15,158 bases of DNA from Bacillota bacterium. Its GTDB lineage: Bacteria > Bacillota > Clostridia > Acetivibrionales > DTU013. Under the pieces are notes generated by a model. That model worked only from the letters and a program-made list of their open reading frames with translations. It searched no databases and was not told the origin of the DNA. How positions within the stretch are numbered: position 1 is the first letter of the stretch; every line of letters begins with the position of its first letter. This document shows, piece after piece, positions 1 to 6,966 of this stretch. The DNA lies in assembly GCA_023415815.1 (NCBI GenBank), contig JAEZJL010000470.1, positions 1 to 15,158 of the forward strand. The letters run 5' to 3'. The translations under genes were made by a program, and so were the position numbers.

Positions 1-231
1 ATTTTTTCATCCCTGAAAGCAACAAACAGCACCAGATTTTATGTTCTTGACTGTGCGAACTTCAGTCTGGCTGCAAACAGCGAAGGCTTCACCAATGAGC
101 TTATCAAAGCTTGTGTGAACCGCAGGAAAGAGGATTTGCTGGTGCAGACAGAGAATAAAACGACCGGGAAGAGAAATTATTATATCATCGATACAAAGCT
201 TGATGAAAACGCGAAGTTAATCTATAAATAG
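1..231 (+). CDS. 3' end of an unrecognised protein gene (partial)
   Basis: Frame 1 is open from the left edge to a TAG at 229-231, giving the last 76 residues of a protein that begins outside the window. The tail is hydrophilic, with a short hydrophobic strand (FYVLDCANFSLAA) near its start and a Lys/Asp/Asn-rich end (TKLDENAKLIYK). No signal, membrane segment or catalytic motif is visible and I do not recognise the family. The stop lies 16 bases before the start of the TIR gene, whose ribosome binding site begins just after it, so the two are probably co-transcribed. If they form one system, this protein is the first place to look for the TIR partner. It is real coding sequence on position and operon spacing alone; function is unknown. 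Confidence 0.6.
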   Translation: MFSSLKATNSTRFYVLDCANFSLAANSEGFTNELIKACVNRRKEDLLVQTENKTTGKRNYYIIDTKLDENAKLIYK

Positions 232-247
232 AGTAAGAGGATGCGAA

Positions 248-898
248 ATGTCGGACGTATTTATCAGTTACTCCCACGTCGATAAAAAATATGCGGATGC
301 AATCTGCCACCACCTGGAGGAGGCAGGCATAAAATGCTGGTACGCTCCCCGCAACATCCCCGTGGGGGCGATATGGGCGGAGAGTATAATCAATGCCATT
401 CATACAAGCAAGGTTTTTGTCATTATCATATCCAGGCACTCGGTGATCTCCAACCAGGTATACAAGGAAATCAGCCTGGCAAAGGAGAACAACCTGAAAA
501 TAATACCCTTTAAAATATCCAGAGTTAAAATATCGGGGGATATCCATTCGCTCCTGGAAACCGGCCACTGGCTGGATGCCATGGATAAATTGCTGTATAC
601 TTCGCTGGATCAGCTTCATCAAAAGGTATGTGAACATTTATTATTAGAATATGTGGAGCTGAAAAAGAGAAACATTCGCATCGCATTGCTTACAAGGAGT
701 ATACATAATCTTCGCGCAGGTCTTCGGAACGCGGTATCGGAAATCCGATGGCGTATTTTTCACCGCATTTATAATTATCTGAGGCACAGCTCGTTATTGA
801 TCATTATTATACTGCTTATTGTTACAATGCTGGCTGCATTCCTTTACATGGCGGGCGAAAAAATATATATAAGATTATTTTATGGGATATGGGCATAA
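248..898 (+). CDS. TIR-domain protein with C-terminal membrane anchor
   Basis: This 216-residue protein opens with a TIR fold (TIR_2 type), about residues 3-125. The box-1 strand reads FISYSHVD (5-12), the BB-loop region carries WYAPRNIPVG (31-40), and VYKEISLA (71-78) matches the region around the SARM1 catalytic glutamate, making E74 the candidate NADase residue. A basic linker (about 139-180) leads to one strongly hydrophobic helix (about 181-202, SSLLIIIILLIVTMLAAF) and a short tail, so the TIR domain is probably cytoplasmic and membrane-tethered. The ATG at 248 follows AAGAGG (235-240) with 7-base spacing. TIR proteins in bacteria often cleave NAD+ in anti-phage defence, and others act as scaffolds or effectors; which applies here is inference. 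The gene looks more AT-rich than the exporter and glycosidase genes downstream, which could reflect transfer. The TIR call is firm, the biological role open. Confidence 0.9.
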   Translation: MSDVFISYSHVDKKYADAICHHLEEAGIKCWYAPRNIPVGAIWAESIINAIHTSKVFVIIISRHSVISNQVYKEISLAKENNLKIIPFKISRVKISGDIHSLLETGHWLDAMDKLLYTSLDQLHQKVCEHLLLEYVELKKRNIRIALLTRSIHNLRAGLRNAVSEIRWRIFHRIYNYLRHSSLLIIIILLIVTMLAAFLYMAGEKIYIRLFYGIWA

Positions 899-951
899 AC
901 AGGTGATCGTTCAGAAAATAAGAGATAAATCAATAGAAAGAGGGTATCAAC

Positions 952-1893
952 ATGGAATACAGGTTTTACGTGAAAGGCAGCCCTGAAGTATCGGTTATCG
1001 GCTTTGGAGCCTGGCAGCTCGGCAACAACATCGATTGGAGCGGAATGACGGAAACTGAGGCTGTCAAGCTGGTTCACAAAGCCATTAACGAAGGGATAAA
1101 TTTCTTTGACACGGCGCCAAATTACGGTCATGGACGCAGCGAGGAGCTGCTTGGCAAAGCGATAAAAAAGGTGAAGAGGGAAACGCTGGCCATTAACACA
1201 AAATTCGGCCATCACAGCGACGGACACACTGATTACAGTCCTAAGGCGTTAAAGGAATCAGTGGAAGGCAGCCTGAGGCGCCTTGGGACGGATTACGCCG
1301 ATTCCGTTTTACTGCATAACCCGCCCTCTGAAATGCTGAAGGCAGAGGGCAACGCTCACTATGAGATTCTTGAGCAGCTCAAGAAAGAAGGTAAGATTTT
1401 AGCTTACGGGGCGTCTCTGGACACAAAAGACGACATGGTCACGTTTATGAATCATACCGGCGGGCAGGTGATAGAAGCCTTCTTTAATATACTGCATCAG
1501 GACGTGCGTTTTGCGTTTGAACTTGCAAAAAAGAAAGAGGTCAGGATTATCGCCAAAATCCCTCTTGATTCAGGGTGGCTGTCCGGTAAATATCATGGGG
1601 ACTCTGTCTTCGAAGGCATACGCTCGCGGTGGTCAAGAGAAGACATCATCACCAGGGCCGGTCTGGTAGATTGGCTGCGCGCCCTGCCTCAGGAAGGGCA
1701 ATCCCTGTCTCAGTTTGCCCTGCAATATTGTCTGTCCTATGGCGAGGTTGCCACAGTTATACCCGGGATAGCAGGCATGGAGCAGCTGATGATGAATATA
1801 GAGGCTTTGAAATACCCGATGGGTAATGAAACCTTGCACTGGCTGGAAAATTTTTATGAAAAGGAAGTTAAGGCAAAAAAATTGGTGTGGTAG
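952..1893 (+). CDS. Aldo/keto reductase family oxidoreductase
   Basis: This 313-residue protein is a full-length aldo/keto reductase, a cytoplasmic (alpha/beta)8-barrel enzyme that uses NADPH to interconvert carbonyls and alcohols. The catalytic tetrad is visible: D53 and Y58 in FFDTAPNYGHGRSEELLG, K84 in NTKFG, and H122 in LLHNPP. The C-terminal part has the family pattern in which SQFALQYCL and VIPGIAGMEQLMMNIEAL provide the cofactor phosphate-binding end of the barrel. The ATG at 952 follows a GAAAGAGGG purine run (937-945). The next gene begins 74 bases downstream on the same strand, so both could share a transcript. The sequence does not give the substrate; general stress or aldehyde detoxification would fit the neighbouring exporter and redox genes, but that is inference. 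Confidence 0.93.
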   Translation: MEYRFYVKGSPEVSVIGFGAWQLGNNIDWSGMTETEAVKLVHKAINEGINFFDTAPNYGHGRSEELLGKAIKKVKRETLAINTKFGHHSDGHTDYSPKALKESVEGSLRRLGTDYADSVLLHNPPSEMLKAEGNAHYEILEQLKKEGKILAYGASLDTKDDMVTFMNHTGGQVIEAFFNILHQDVRFAFELAKKKEVRIIAKIPLDSGWLSGKYHGDSVFEGIRSRWSREDIITRAGLVDWLRALPQEGQSLSQFALQYCLSYGEVATVIPGIAGMEQLMMNIEALKYPMGNETLHWLENFYEKEVKAKKLVW

Positions 1894-1967
1894 AAAAGAC
1901 GCGCCGATACCTATCCGTTCATCCCTCGATGAATACACGGAGGATAATTATTATAAGGAGGCTTTCA

Positions 1968-2291
1968 ATGGAATGGGTTTATTTGGGACTTGCCATCGCG
2001 TTTGAGCTTTTTGGGACGACGCTGATGAAAATGTCCAACGGACTTACGAAGCTGCTGCCAAGCGTCGGGATGATCATAGCATATGCCTTGTGTTTCGGCG
2101 CTTTGGCGTTGTCATTGAAAAAAATACCGGTCAGCGTGGCATATGCCATATGGTCCGGAGTTGGAATCATCATTATATCGGTCATAGGAGTTTTAATGTT
2201 TAAAGAAAATATCAATCCGGTAAAAATAGTATCCATACTTCTCATTGTAGCGGGAGTGGTGGGCTTGAACTTAAGCGGCGTTGCTCATTAA
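1968..2291 (+). CDS. SMR-family small multidrug exporter
   Basis: This 107-residue protein has four hydrophobic helices and the hallmarks of small multidrug resistance (EmrE/QacC/SugE-type) proton-coupled antiporters, which work as dimers in the membrane. The essential membrane-embedded glutamate is E13 in GLAIAFELFGTT, and the family signature PVSVAYAIWSGVGI is present in helix 3. Length matches the family norm of 105-110. The chosen ATG at 1968 sits behind AAGGAG (1955-1960). An in-frame ATG at 1929 would add 13 Arg/Ile-rich residues that do not look like an SMR start and is judged wrong. Only one SMR gene is seen, so it is either a homodimer or pairs with a subunit elsewhere. Whether it exports quaternary ammonium, guanidinium or other compounds cannot be read from this sequence. 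Confidence 0.92.
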   Translation: MEWVYLGLAIAFELFGTTLMKMSNGLTKLLPSVGMIIAYALCFGALALSLKKIPVSVAYAIWSGVGIIIISVIGVLMFKENINPVKIVSILLIVAGVVGLNLSGVAH

Positions 2292-2357
2292 CCGGAAGGC
2301 GGCAAAATGCGCTGTCACAGTTCAGGACTGCCGGAGAAAGAGAAACCGGCGCTTATA

Positions 2358-2386
2358 CCCCAGAGCCCCGCTGCCGTTGGGTTTTT
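2358..2386 (+). terminator. Possible weak intrinsic terminator after the SMR gene
   Basis: CCCA (2358-2361) can pair with TGGG (2378-2381), with AGC/GCT pairing inside, followed directly by TTTTT (2382-2386). The stem is short and interrupted, so termination here is only a possibility; it would separate the SMR gene from the Cys-rich protein gene. Confidence 0.25.
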
Positions 2387-2419
2387 GTAAATACAATGTG
2401 GGAGAGAAGGGCGAGGACC

Positions 2420-2635
2420 ATGATGGATAGGTTTTTAATCAAAAATACAACGAAAGAGCAGAGGGAGGAGATCGTAAGAAGCTCGCTCGGATGCGGGGGC
2501 GGGGGCTGTGAAAACTGTTCCGCCTGCGGCGTTTACGGAGCCGGCGATCCTTACGACATGTACCGGCCCTATATCGACGGTGAAAAGGAGATTTCGGAAA
2601 TCAATCAGGAATTCAAGGCATCCTTTCTCCTATAA
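2420..2635 (+). CDS. Small Cys-rich conserved hypothetical protein
   Basis: This 71-residue protein (70 if the second ATG at 2423 is used) has four clustered cysteines, C25-x4-C30-x2-C33-x2-C36, in a glycine-rich stretch (GCGGGGCENCSACG). A conserved-looking tail follows (DPYDMYRPYIDGEKEISEI). The N-terminus is charged (LIKNTTKEQREEIVR). The cysteine spacing suggests a metal or iron-sulfur site; this is inference, as no named domain is recognised. The ATG pair at 2420/2423 has a GCGAGG purine run just upstream (2411-2416). An in-frame ATG at 2396 would add eight Arg-rich residues and is less likely. It ends 27 bases before the iron-sulfur flavoprotein gene, consistent with an operon. Similar small Cys-rich proteins occur beside flavodoxin-like reductases in Clostridia as I recall, but I cannot check this here. 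Confidence 0.8.
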   Translation: MMDRFLIKNTTKEQREEIVRSSLGCGGGGCENCSACGVYGAGDPYDMYRPYIDGEKEISEINQEFKASFLL

Positions 2636-2662
2636 ACGACAGGTGGCTTCGAGGAGGCTGGA

Positions 2663-3454
2663 ATGAAAATTTTATCGTTAAACGGAAGCCTTAGAAAGGA
2701 CGGAAACACCGGCAGGATAATCTCGCTGATTGAGAAGAGGCTCATGGAAATCGCATACGAACAGGGCGTGCCGATAGAAATTGAAAGGATTAATATAGGG
2801 CATGCCGATATCAGGACGTGCCGGGGCTGCCGGGTATGCTTTGACGCAGGTGAGGAAAAATGTCCGTTGAAGGACGATGTTTTGGAGATCAGGGAAAAAA
2901 TGCGCGAGGCCGATGCGATTATAGCGGCAAGCCCGGTATATGTGGAAGACGTGAGCGGCGCAATGAAGAATTTTTTGGACAGGCTTGCGTTTATCTGCCA
3001 CAGGCCTGAATTTGCGGGCAAGACCGTTTATATTGCAACCACCTCGGGCGGCGGCTCCACGAACCACGCGGTAAATACTCTGAAAAGGGCCTTCAGCGTA
3101 TGGGGCGTATCATATATCAGAAAAAACAAATTCCGGACGGGCGCATTAATGGAAACCGGCGAGATGGAAACGATACACGGCATCGGGACGGCAAAGGCGG
3201 CTGAGTTAATATACGATGCCGTAAAGAGCGGTAAGGGCCGAAAGCCTTCATTTTTATCGCTTGCTACTTTCACAGCACAGCAGAAAATTTGGCAGAAGTC
3301 GGCGGGCTGTGAAGATGTATACGATTATAAATACTGGAAGGGCAAAGGCTGGCTCGAAAAGGACTGCACGTATTATATCAAGCATGGTACGGGTATATTC
3401 AAGGTTGCTTCGGCGCGGCTGGCAGGCAGATTGATTGCCGCTTTCTTTGTGTGA
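2663..3454 (+). CDS. Flavodoxin-fold NAD(P)H-dependent oxidoreductase, iron-sulfur flavoprotein type
   Basis: The 263-residue protein begins with a flavodoxin-like strand and phosphate loop (ILSLNGSLRKDGNTGRI, about 3-19) and has the SPVYVEDVSGAMKNFLDR segment (90-107) typical of NADPH-dependent FMN reductases. A compact four-Cys motif, C53-x2-C56-x2-C59-x7-C67, matches the CX2CX2CX(4-7)C pattern of archaeal and clostridial iron-sulfur flavoproteins (Isf), where it holds a 4Fe-4S cluster close to FMN. It is longer than typical Isf (about 190 residues); the extra C-terminal 70 residues are aromatic and basic (YKYWKGKGW) and unassigned. The ATG at 2663 follows GAGGAGG (2651-2657). The preceding Cys-rich gene is probably co-transcribed and may be its redox partner. 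The fold call is firm; substrate and partner are inference. Confidence 0.88.
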   Translation: MKILSLNGSLRKDGNTGRIISLIEKRLMEIAYEQGVPIEIERINIGHADIRTCRGCRVCFDAGEEKCPLKDDVLEIREKMREADAIIAASPVYVEDVSGAMKNFLDRLAFICHRPEFAGKTVYIATTSGGGSTNHAVNTLKRAFSVWGVSYIRKNKFRTGALMETGEMETIHGIGTAKAAELIYDAVKSGKGRKPSFLSLATFTAQQKIWQKSAGCEDVYDYKYWKGKGWLEKDCTYYIKHGTGIFKVASARLAGRLIAAFFV

Positions 3455-3665
3455 AGACCTATGGAATTCAGCTGCTCCTGTGCATTGAAAATTGATACCG
3501 GTAAATTGATACAGATAAAGATTTTCATTATTCAGGTCAAATCAAGTCAGAACCTCTTCAAATACCCGTTTAACTGCAGCAACAGTTTTGCATGCCTTGC
3601 TGCCATTAACAATGGAATTATCATACGATGACAGGTAAAAAAGCTGGTCCGGTTGCTTCCGTCTA
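3455..3665. other. Non-coding stretch with a possible gene remnant on the - strand
   Basis: No convincing gene lies between the flavoprotein stop and the marR promoter. On the - strand, 3670 to 3542 is open for 42 codons without any ATG and reads like a protein C-terminus (ending NGSKACKTVAAVKRVFEEVLT then TGA). It is closed upstream by a TAA at 3671-3673. It could be the leftover tail of a deleted gene or chance. A + strand ATG at 3462 opens a 56-codon frame with no clear ribosome binding site. Nothing else was recognised. Confidence 0.3.
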
Positions 3666-3694
3666 TTGACTTACGGGCTGCAAAAGAATAGAAT
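3666..3694 (+). promoter_or_regulatory. Sigma-A-type promoter of marR-MFS operon
   Basis: TTGACT (3666-3671) and TAGAAT (3689-3694) are separated by exactly 17 bases, each one mismatch from the sigma-A consensus. Transcription would begin near 3701, immediately before the palindrome at 3703-3744, so a bound repressor would block initiation or clearance. Confidence 0.75.
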
Positions 3695-3702
3695 ATAAAA
3701 TG

Positions 3703-3744
3703 TTTACAGCTAAACAGTTTAGTATTAAACTATTTAGCTGTAAA
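3703..3744. promoter_or_regulatory. 42-bp near-palindromic operator upstream of marR
   Basis: The two 21-base halves (3703-3723 and 3724-3744) are reverse complements at 19 of 21 positions, with outer arms TTTACAGCTAAA and TTTAGCTGTAAA perfect. The left half also contains its own palindrome CTAAACAGTTTAG (3710-3722). The site could hold two MarR dimers. It lies between the promoter and the marR ribosome binding site (AAAGGAG, 3757-3763), as expected for autorepression of the marR-exporter operon. Binding by this MarR is inferred from position. Confidence 0.75.
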
Positions 3745-3769
3745 ATATTTAGCACCAAAGGAGCGGGAT

Positions 3770-4186
3770 ATGGCGGACCACGAAGAGCTTCTGAGCCTGT
3801 TTTACCGCATTTTGAAAAGGATGAAAAGAGAGTGGGACAATCAGCTTCAAGGGATAAACCGTTCACAATATCTTATTTTAAAGACCCTTAGCTATAGGGG
3901 GCCTCAGAAAGCGGCGCAGCTTGCCGAAGCGCTTCAGATAACTCCCGGAGCGGTTACCAGCGCCACCGACAAGCTGGTTGCGGAAGGCTTTGCAGAACGT
4001 AAGGGGGATAAGGAAGACCGGCGGGTCGTTTACCTGGAGATTACCGCCAAAGGAGAAGAGCTTGCAGAGACTCTGACCAGGGAACAAAATAATGTAACCA
4101 TGAAATTTTTCCAGGGGCTGCCTGATGAAGATATTCAGCATCTCATACGGATTTATAATAAGATATCGGATAATCTCGATCAATAA
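3770..4186 (+). CDS. MarR-family transcriptional regulator
   Basis: This 138-residue protein has the standard MarR length and layout: N-terminal dimerisation helices, a winged helix-turn-helix (PQKAAQLAEALQITPGAVTSATDKLVAEGFAERK, about 45-78), the conserved wing KEDRRVVYLEITAKGEEL (about 81-98), and a C-terminal dimerisation helix. MarR dimers usually repress drug-efflux or stress genes and release DNA on binding small phenolic or hydrophobic ligands. The ATG at 3770 follows AAAGGAG with 6-base spacing. It precedes a DHA2 exporter by 45 bases, and the palindrome just upstream is the likely operator. Together these indicate a self-regulated exporter operon. The ligand cannot be predicted. Confidence 0.93.
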   Translation: MADHEELLSLFYRILKRMKREWDNQLQGINRSQYLILKTLSYRGPQKAAQLAEALQITPGAVTSATDKLVAEGFAERKGDKEDRRVVYLEITAKGEELAETLTREQNNVTMKFFQGLPDEDIQHLIRIYNKISDNLDQ

Positions 4187-4231
4187 ATCCACACGGGCTG
4201 ACATAATAACAACTTTTGAGGAGACTGCATA

Positions 4232-5857
4232 ATGGAGCATTTATCATATCAGCGTAAGGTCACAGTGATGGTTGCGATCATCGCATCCATGTTCTTTGCT
4301 TCGATCAACCAGACAATCGTAGGCGTGGCCTTGCCCCGCATTATAGCCAGGCTGGGCGGGATGGAGTATTACACCTGGATTGTAACGATATATCTTCTGA
4401 CTTCAACGATCTCTACTATCCTGGTAGGCAAGCTTTCGGATATCTATGGACGAAAGTATTTCATTTTATCGGGAATTGTGATCTTTATGATAGGAGCATT
4501 CCTTGCCGGAACTTCAAAGGATATAATCCAGCTGATTATTTACAGGGGGATCCAAGGGACGGGCGCGGGAATCATCATGGCAACAGCCTATACGGCTATT
4601 GGCGACCTGTTCTCGCCCCGTGAAAGAGGACGGTGGTCCGGGCTTATGAGCGCCGTCTTCGGGATGTCGAGCGTCCTCGGACCGGGTCTCGGGGGTTATA
4701 TTGTGGATCACCTTGAATGGCATTGGGTATTCTGGCTTTTCCTTCCGCTTGGGTTCATTGCGTTTTTTATGATCCTGTTTCTTTTCCCCAGAGTTGAAAA
4801 GCAGGAATCCCGGTCGATTGATTATGCGGGCTCCTTATTGCTGACCCTGACCATCGTCCCGATGCTTCTGGCATTCTCCTGGGCGGGTACAAAATACGCA
4901 TGGAGCTCGCCCGTGATCATCGGGCTCTTCGCATTCACGCTTGCGGCTCTGGCGCTCTTTATTTTTGCCGAGACCAGGGCGAAAACGCCGGTGCTTCCGC
5001 TGGATTTATTCAAGAGCAGCGTGGTGTCGATTTCCAATATAATCAGCTTCATCATGAACGCCGGTATGATGGGGGCGCTCATGTATATGCCGTTTTATGT
5101 GCAGGGAGTCATGGAAATTTCCCCTACCTATGCCGGTTATGTTACGATGCCCATGTCTGTAAGCATGCTTGCCCTGAGCGCCTATACCGGACGGTATATG
5201 ACAAGGACGGGCAAATACAGGAGCCTGGCACTCACGGGAATGACAATCATGGTGTTTGGCATGCTCCTGATGATAATAATGAAGAGTATACCCGTCGCCG
5301 TGATCAGCATGATTATTTTCGGCTGCGGCCTTGGCCTCGGCATGCCCGTATTCATGCTTGCGGTGCAAAATGCCGTTGACTCGAAGGACCTGGGCGTTGC
5401 CACGGCTTCGGTCCAATTGTTCCGCAATCTCGGCGGGACGATCGGGATAGCAGTAATGGGTACCGTTCTTTCCACAAGCATAGCGAATAAGATGAACGGA
5501 CTCGCTTCCGCTGCCGGAAGCGGCGCCTCGGGATTGGACCCGGAGACGTCGAAAAATCTCACTCAGCTGCTGGACCCTCAACTGCTGCTGGACCAATCCA
5601 AGCTCGGTGCGATCCGGAACGGCCTCCCTTCACAGGCCAGGCCGGTCTTTACCCATCTTATCGAAGCGCTGAGACAGGCCATGGCCGGTTCCTTATCCAA
5701 CGTATTCCTGACGGGTACGGTTGTTCTTGCGGTGGCGCTCATACTTACATTTCTGCTCAAGGAGCTGCCGCTTCGCACCACAGTCCGAAAGGTAAGCAAT
5801 TCATGCGGAGAAAACCCGCAGGAGCCGTCGCCGGACGTCTCACTCAACATGAAGTAG
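4232..5857 (+). CDS. MFS multidrug exporter, DHA2 (14-TM, EmrB/QacA-like) family
   Basis: The 541-residue length and hydrophobic pattern fit a 14-helix drug:H+ antiporter of the DHA2 family in the cytoplasmic membrane. Helix 1 carries NQTIVGVALPRI (26-37, motif D-like). Loop 2-3 has motif A, GKLSDIYGRK (66-75), with D70 and R74. A motif C-like glycine-proline stretch, SVLGPGLGGYIVD, follows (about 147-159). A hydrophilic insert rich in Gly/Ser/Leu (about 420-480) precedes the last helix, and the tail is short and charged. The start at 4232 follows GAGGAG (4218-4223). It is downstream of marR in the same apparent operon and convergent with the AraC gene. Likely cargo is a toxic hydrophobic compound, but substrates of this family cannot be read from sequence. 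Confidence 0.93.
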   Translation: MEHLSYQRKVTVMVAIIASMFFASINQTIVGVALPRIIARLGGMEYYTWIVTIYLLTSTISTILVGKLSDIYGRKYFILSGIVIFMIGAFLAGTSKDIIQLIIYRGIQGTGAGIIMATAYTAIGDLFSPRERGRWSGLMSAVFGMSSVLGPGLGGYIVDHLEWHWVFWLFLPLGFIAFFMILFLFPRVEKQESRSIDYAGSLLLTLTIVPMLLAFSWAGTKYAWSSPVIIGLFAFTLAALALFIFAETRAKTPVLPLDLFKSSVVSISNIISFIMNAGMMGALMYMPFYVQGVMEISPTYAGYVTMPMSVSMLALSAYTGRYMTRTGKYRSLALTGMTIMVFGMLLMIIMKSIPVAVISMIIFGCGLGLGMPVFMLAVQNAVDSKDLGVATASVQLFRNLGGTIGIAVMGTVLSTSIANKMNGLASAAGSGASGLDPETSKNLTQLLDPQLLLDQSKLGAIRNGLPSQARPVFTHLIEALRQAMAGSLSNVFLTGTVVLAVALILTFLLKELPLRTTVRKVSNSCGENPQEPSPDVSLNMK

Positions 5858-5910
5858 CAGCCTCGGCAACCGGGCGGGAGACAATAAAGGGCGGAGTGTG
5901 CGTCCGGAGC

Positions 5911-5937
5911 AGCGGCGCTTGGGCCGGCGCTTTATAT
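5911..5937 (+). terminator. Possible terminator after the MFS exporter gene
   Basis: An imperfect GC-rich hairpin (AGCGGCGC at 5911-5918 facing GGCCGGCGCT at 5922-5931, six Watson-Crick pairs with mismatches) is followed by a TTTATATTATTT tract. It sits in the 79-base gap between convergent genes, where a terminator is expected, but the stem is imperfect. Confidence 0.3.
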
Positions 5938-6830
5938 TATTTATTGTTTAAATGGATCCGGTAGTATGCATTCCTGTATTCCCGCGGAGTTATTTTTTCA
6001 TAGCGCTTGAAAAGCTTCAGGAAGTATTTATCATCCTGGAAGCCAAGTGCCGAAGCGATTTCCTTTACGGACAGGTCCGCCCGGGACAGAAGCTCGCGCG
6101 CTTTTGCCATTTTCATATTGTTGATGTATTCCTGCATGCTCATTCCCATATGCTTTTTAAAATAGCGGGCCAGATATTCCCGCGTGTAATTGAACTCATA
6201 AGCCACATGCCGCAGGGATATGTTCCGCGACAGGTGGACGCGTATCCATTCGGTGATCCTGGTAAGATTCCCGGGAGGATTGCCGTGAGATTTTCCGGAG
6301 GCGGATTGAGCTATAACCTGTTCTCCCAGTTCTATCAGAAGAGAAGTCAATAGGTAGTCCACGCCCAGGCCGGTATAGTAACGCGATTCATTTATGTGCA
6401 GCAGCTGGCGGGACAGAATGCCGACCCTTTCCGTACTGGAGGCGTGAAAGCGGGCGGGGAGCAGAACCATGCCGTTCAGGCCGCTGAAGTATGGATTGTT
6501 GCCCGCCTGATAGATTTCTTCCGCCGCGCTTTTCTCGTCAAGGATACAGCAGTGCTCATCCCATTTAAAATGGACCCAGTAAAAGGAGGCGCCTTTTGCC
6601 GAAGGAGCGTAGCCTTTGTGTATACGGCCGGGGAAGAGCAGCATGACGTCGCCTTCGGAGATCACGGCCTTTTCATCCTCCTGCTGGATGAATACGGAGC
6701 CCTTTGTACCTATGATAATTTCAATGCTGTCAATGACCCTCTGTGTATGTGTCCAGGCTTCATCGGCCGTGAAGCTGCCTGCGGACAAAAAACGGAGAGG
6801 TCTGTCGATGCCGGCCTTCAGGTATAACAT
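5937..6830 (-). CDS. AraC-family transcriptional regulator with N-terminal cupin sensor
   Basis: The 297-residue protein has an N-terminal cupin-like half (about 30-95; GDVMLLFPGRIHKGYAP is the typical sugar-sensor strand pair) and a C-terminal AraC DNA-binding domain of two helix-turn-helix motifs (about 190-290). Diagnostic segments are SLRHVAYEFNYTREYLARYFKKHMGMS (first HTH) and VKEIASALGFQDDKYFLKLFKRYEKITPREYR (second HTH with the family signature). Such regulators usually activate a nearby sugar-use gene when their sugar is bound. It is divergent from the GH127 gene across about 136 bases, so it is the likely regulator of that enzyme and the ligand may be L-arabinose or an arabinoside. 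The ATG (6830-6828) has GGTGGAG about 12 bases upstream, a somewhat long spacing. The family call is firm and the ligand inferred. Confidence 0.92.
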   Translation of the reverse strand: MLYLKAGIDRPLRFLSAGSFTADEAWTHTQRVIDSIEIIIGTKGSVFIQQEDEKAVISEGDVMLLFPGRIHKGYAPSAKGASFYWVHFKWDEHCCILDEKSAAEEIYQAGNNPYFSGLNGMVLLPARFHASSTERVGILSRQLLHINESRYYTGLGVDYLLTSLLIELGEQVIAQSASGKSHGNPPGNLTRITEWIRVHLSRNISLRHVAYEFNYTREYLARYFKKHMGMSMQEYINNMKMAKARELLSRADLSVKEIASALGFQDDKYFLKLFKRYEKITPREYRNAYYRIHLNNK

Positions 6831-6966
6831 AAGTCAATATTCTCCACCGTAAATCCTTTTTTTCTACCGACAGTCTATACCGATTGTGTCATACTGGAAT
6901 TATATCGATATTTTAAAAAGGGCGCAATATGATACGATTCGTACGTTTTCAAAAGGAGTGGATTTA
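6831..6966. promoter_or_regulatory. Divergent AraC / GH127 control region
   Basis: Two TACCGA direct repeats (6865-6870 and 6878-6883, 13 bases apart) could be AraC half-sites, since this family often binds direct repeats. A candidate GH127 promoter is TTGTGT (6884-6889) with GATATT (6907-6912) at 17-base spacing, placing the repeats just upstream of -35 as expected for an activator. A short palindrome TACGATTCGTA lies at 6933-6943, before the GH127 ribosome binding site AAAGGAG (6952-6958). All assignments are by eye. Confidence 0.4.

Noticed and set aside
1887..1967. In-frame upstream extension of the SMR gene
   Set aside because: The added residues are Arg-rich and unlike SMR N-termini, while AAGGAG sits correctly before the ATG at 1968.
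3462..3632. Short + strand frame after the flavoprotein gene
   Set aside because: It has no ribosome binding site and no recognisable pattern, and it overlaps the equally weak - strand remnant.
5006..5596. Long open frame (196 codons) on the - strand inside the MFS gene
   Set aside because: It is rich in His/Arg/Gly and low-complexity, lacks a ribosome binding site, and lies opposite a clear 14-TM exporter.
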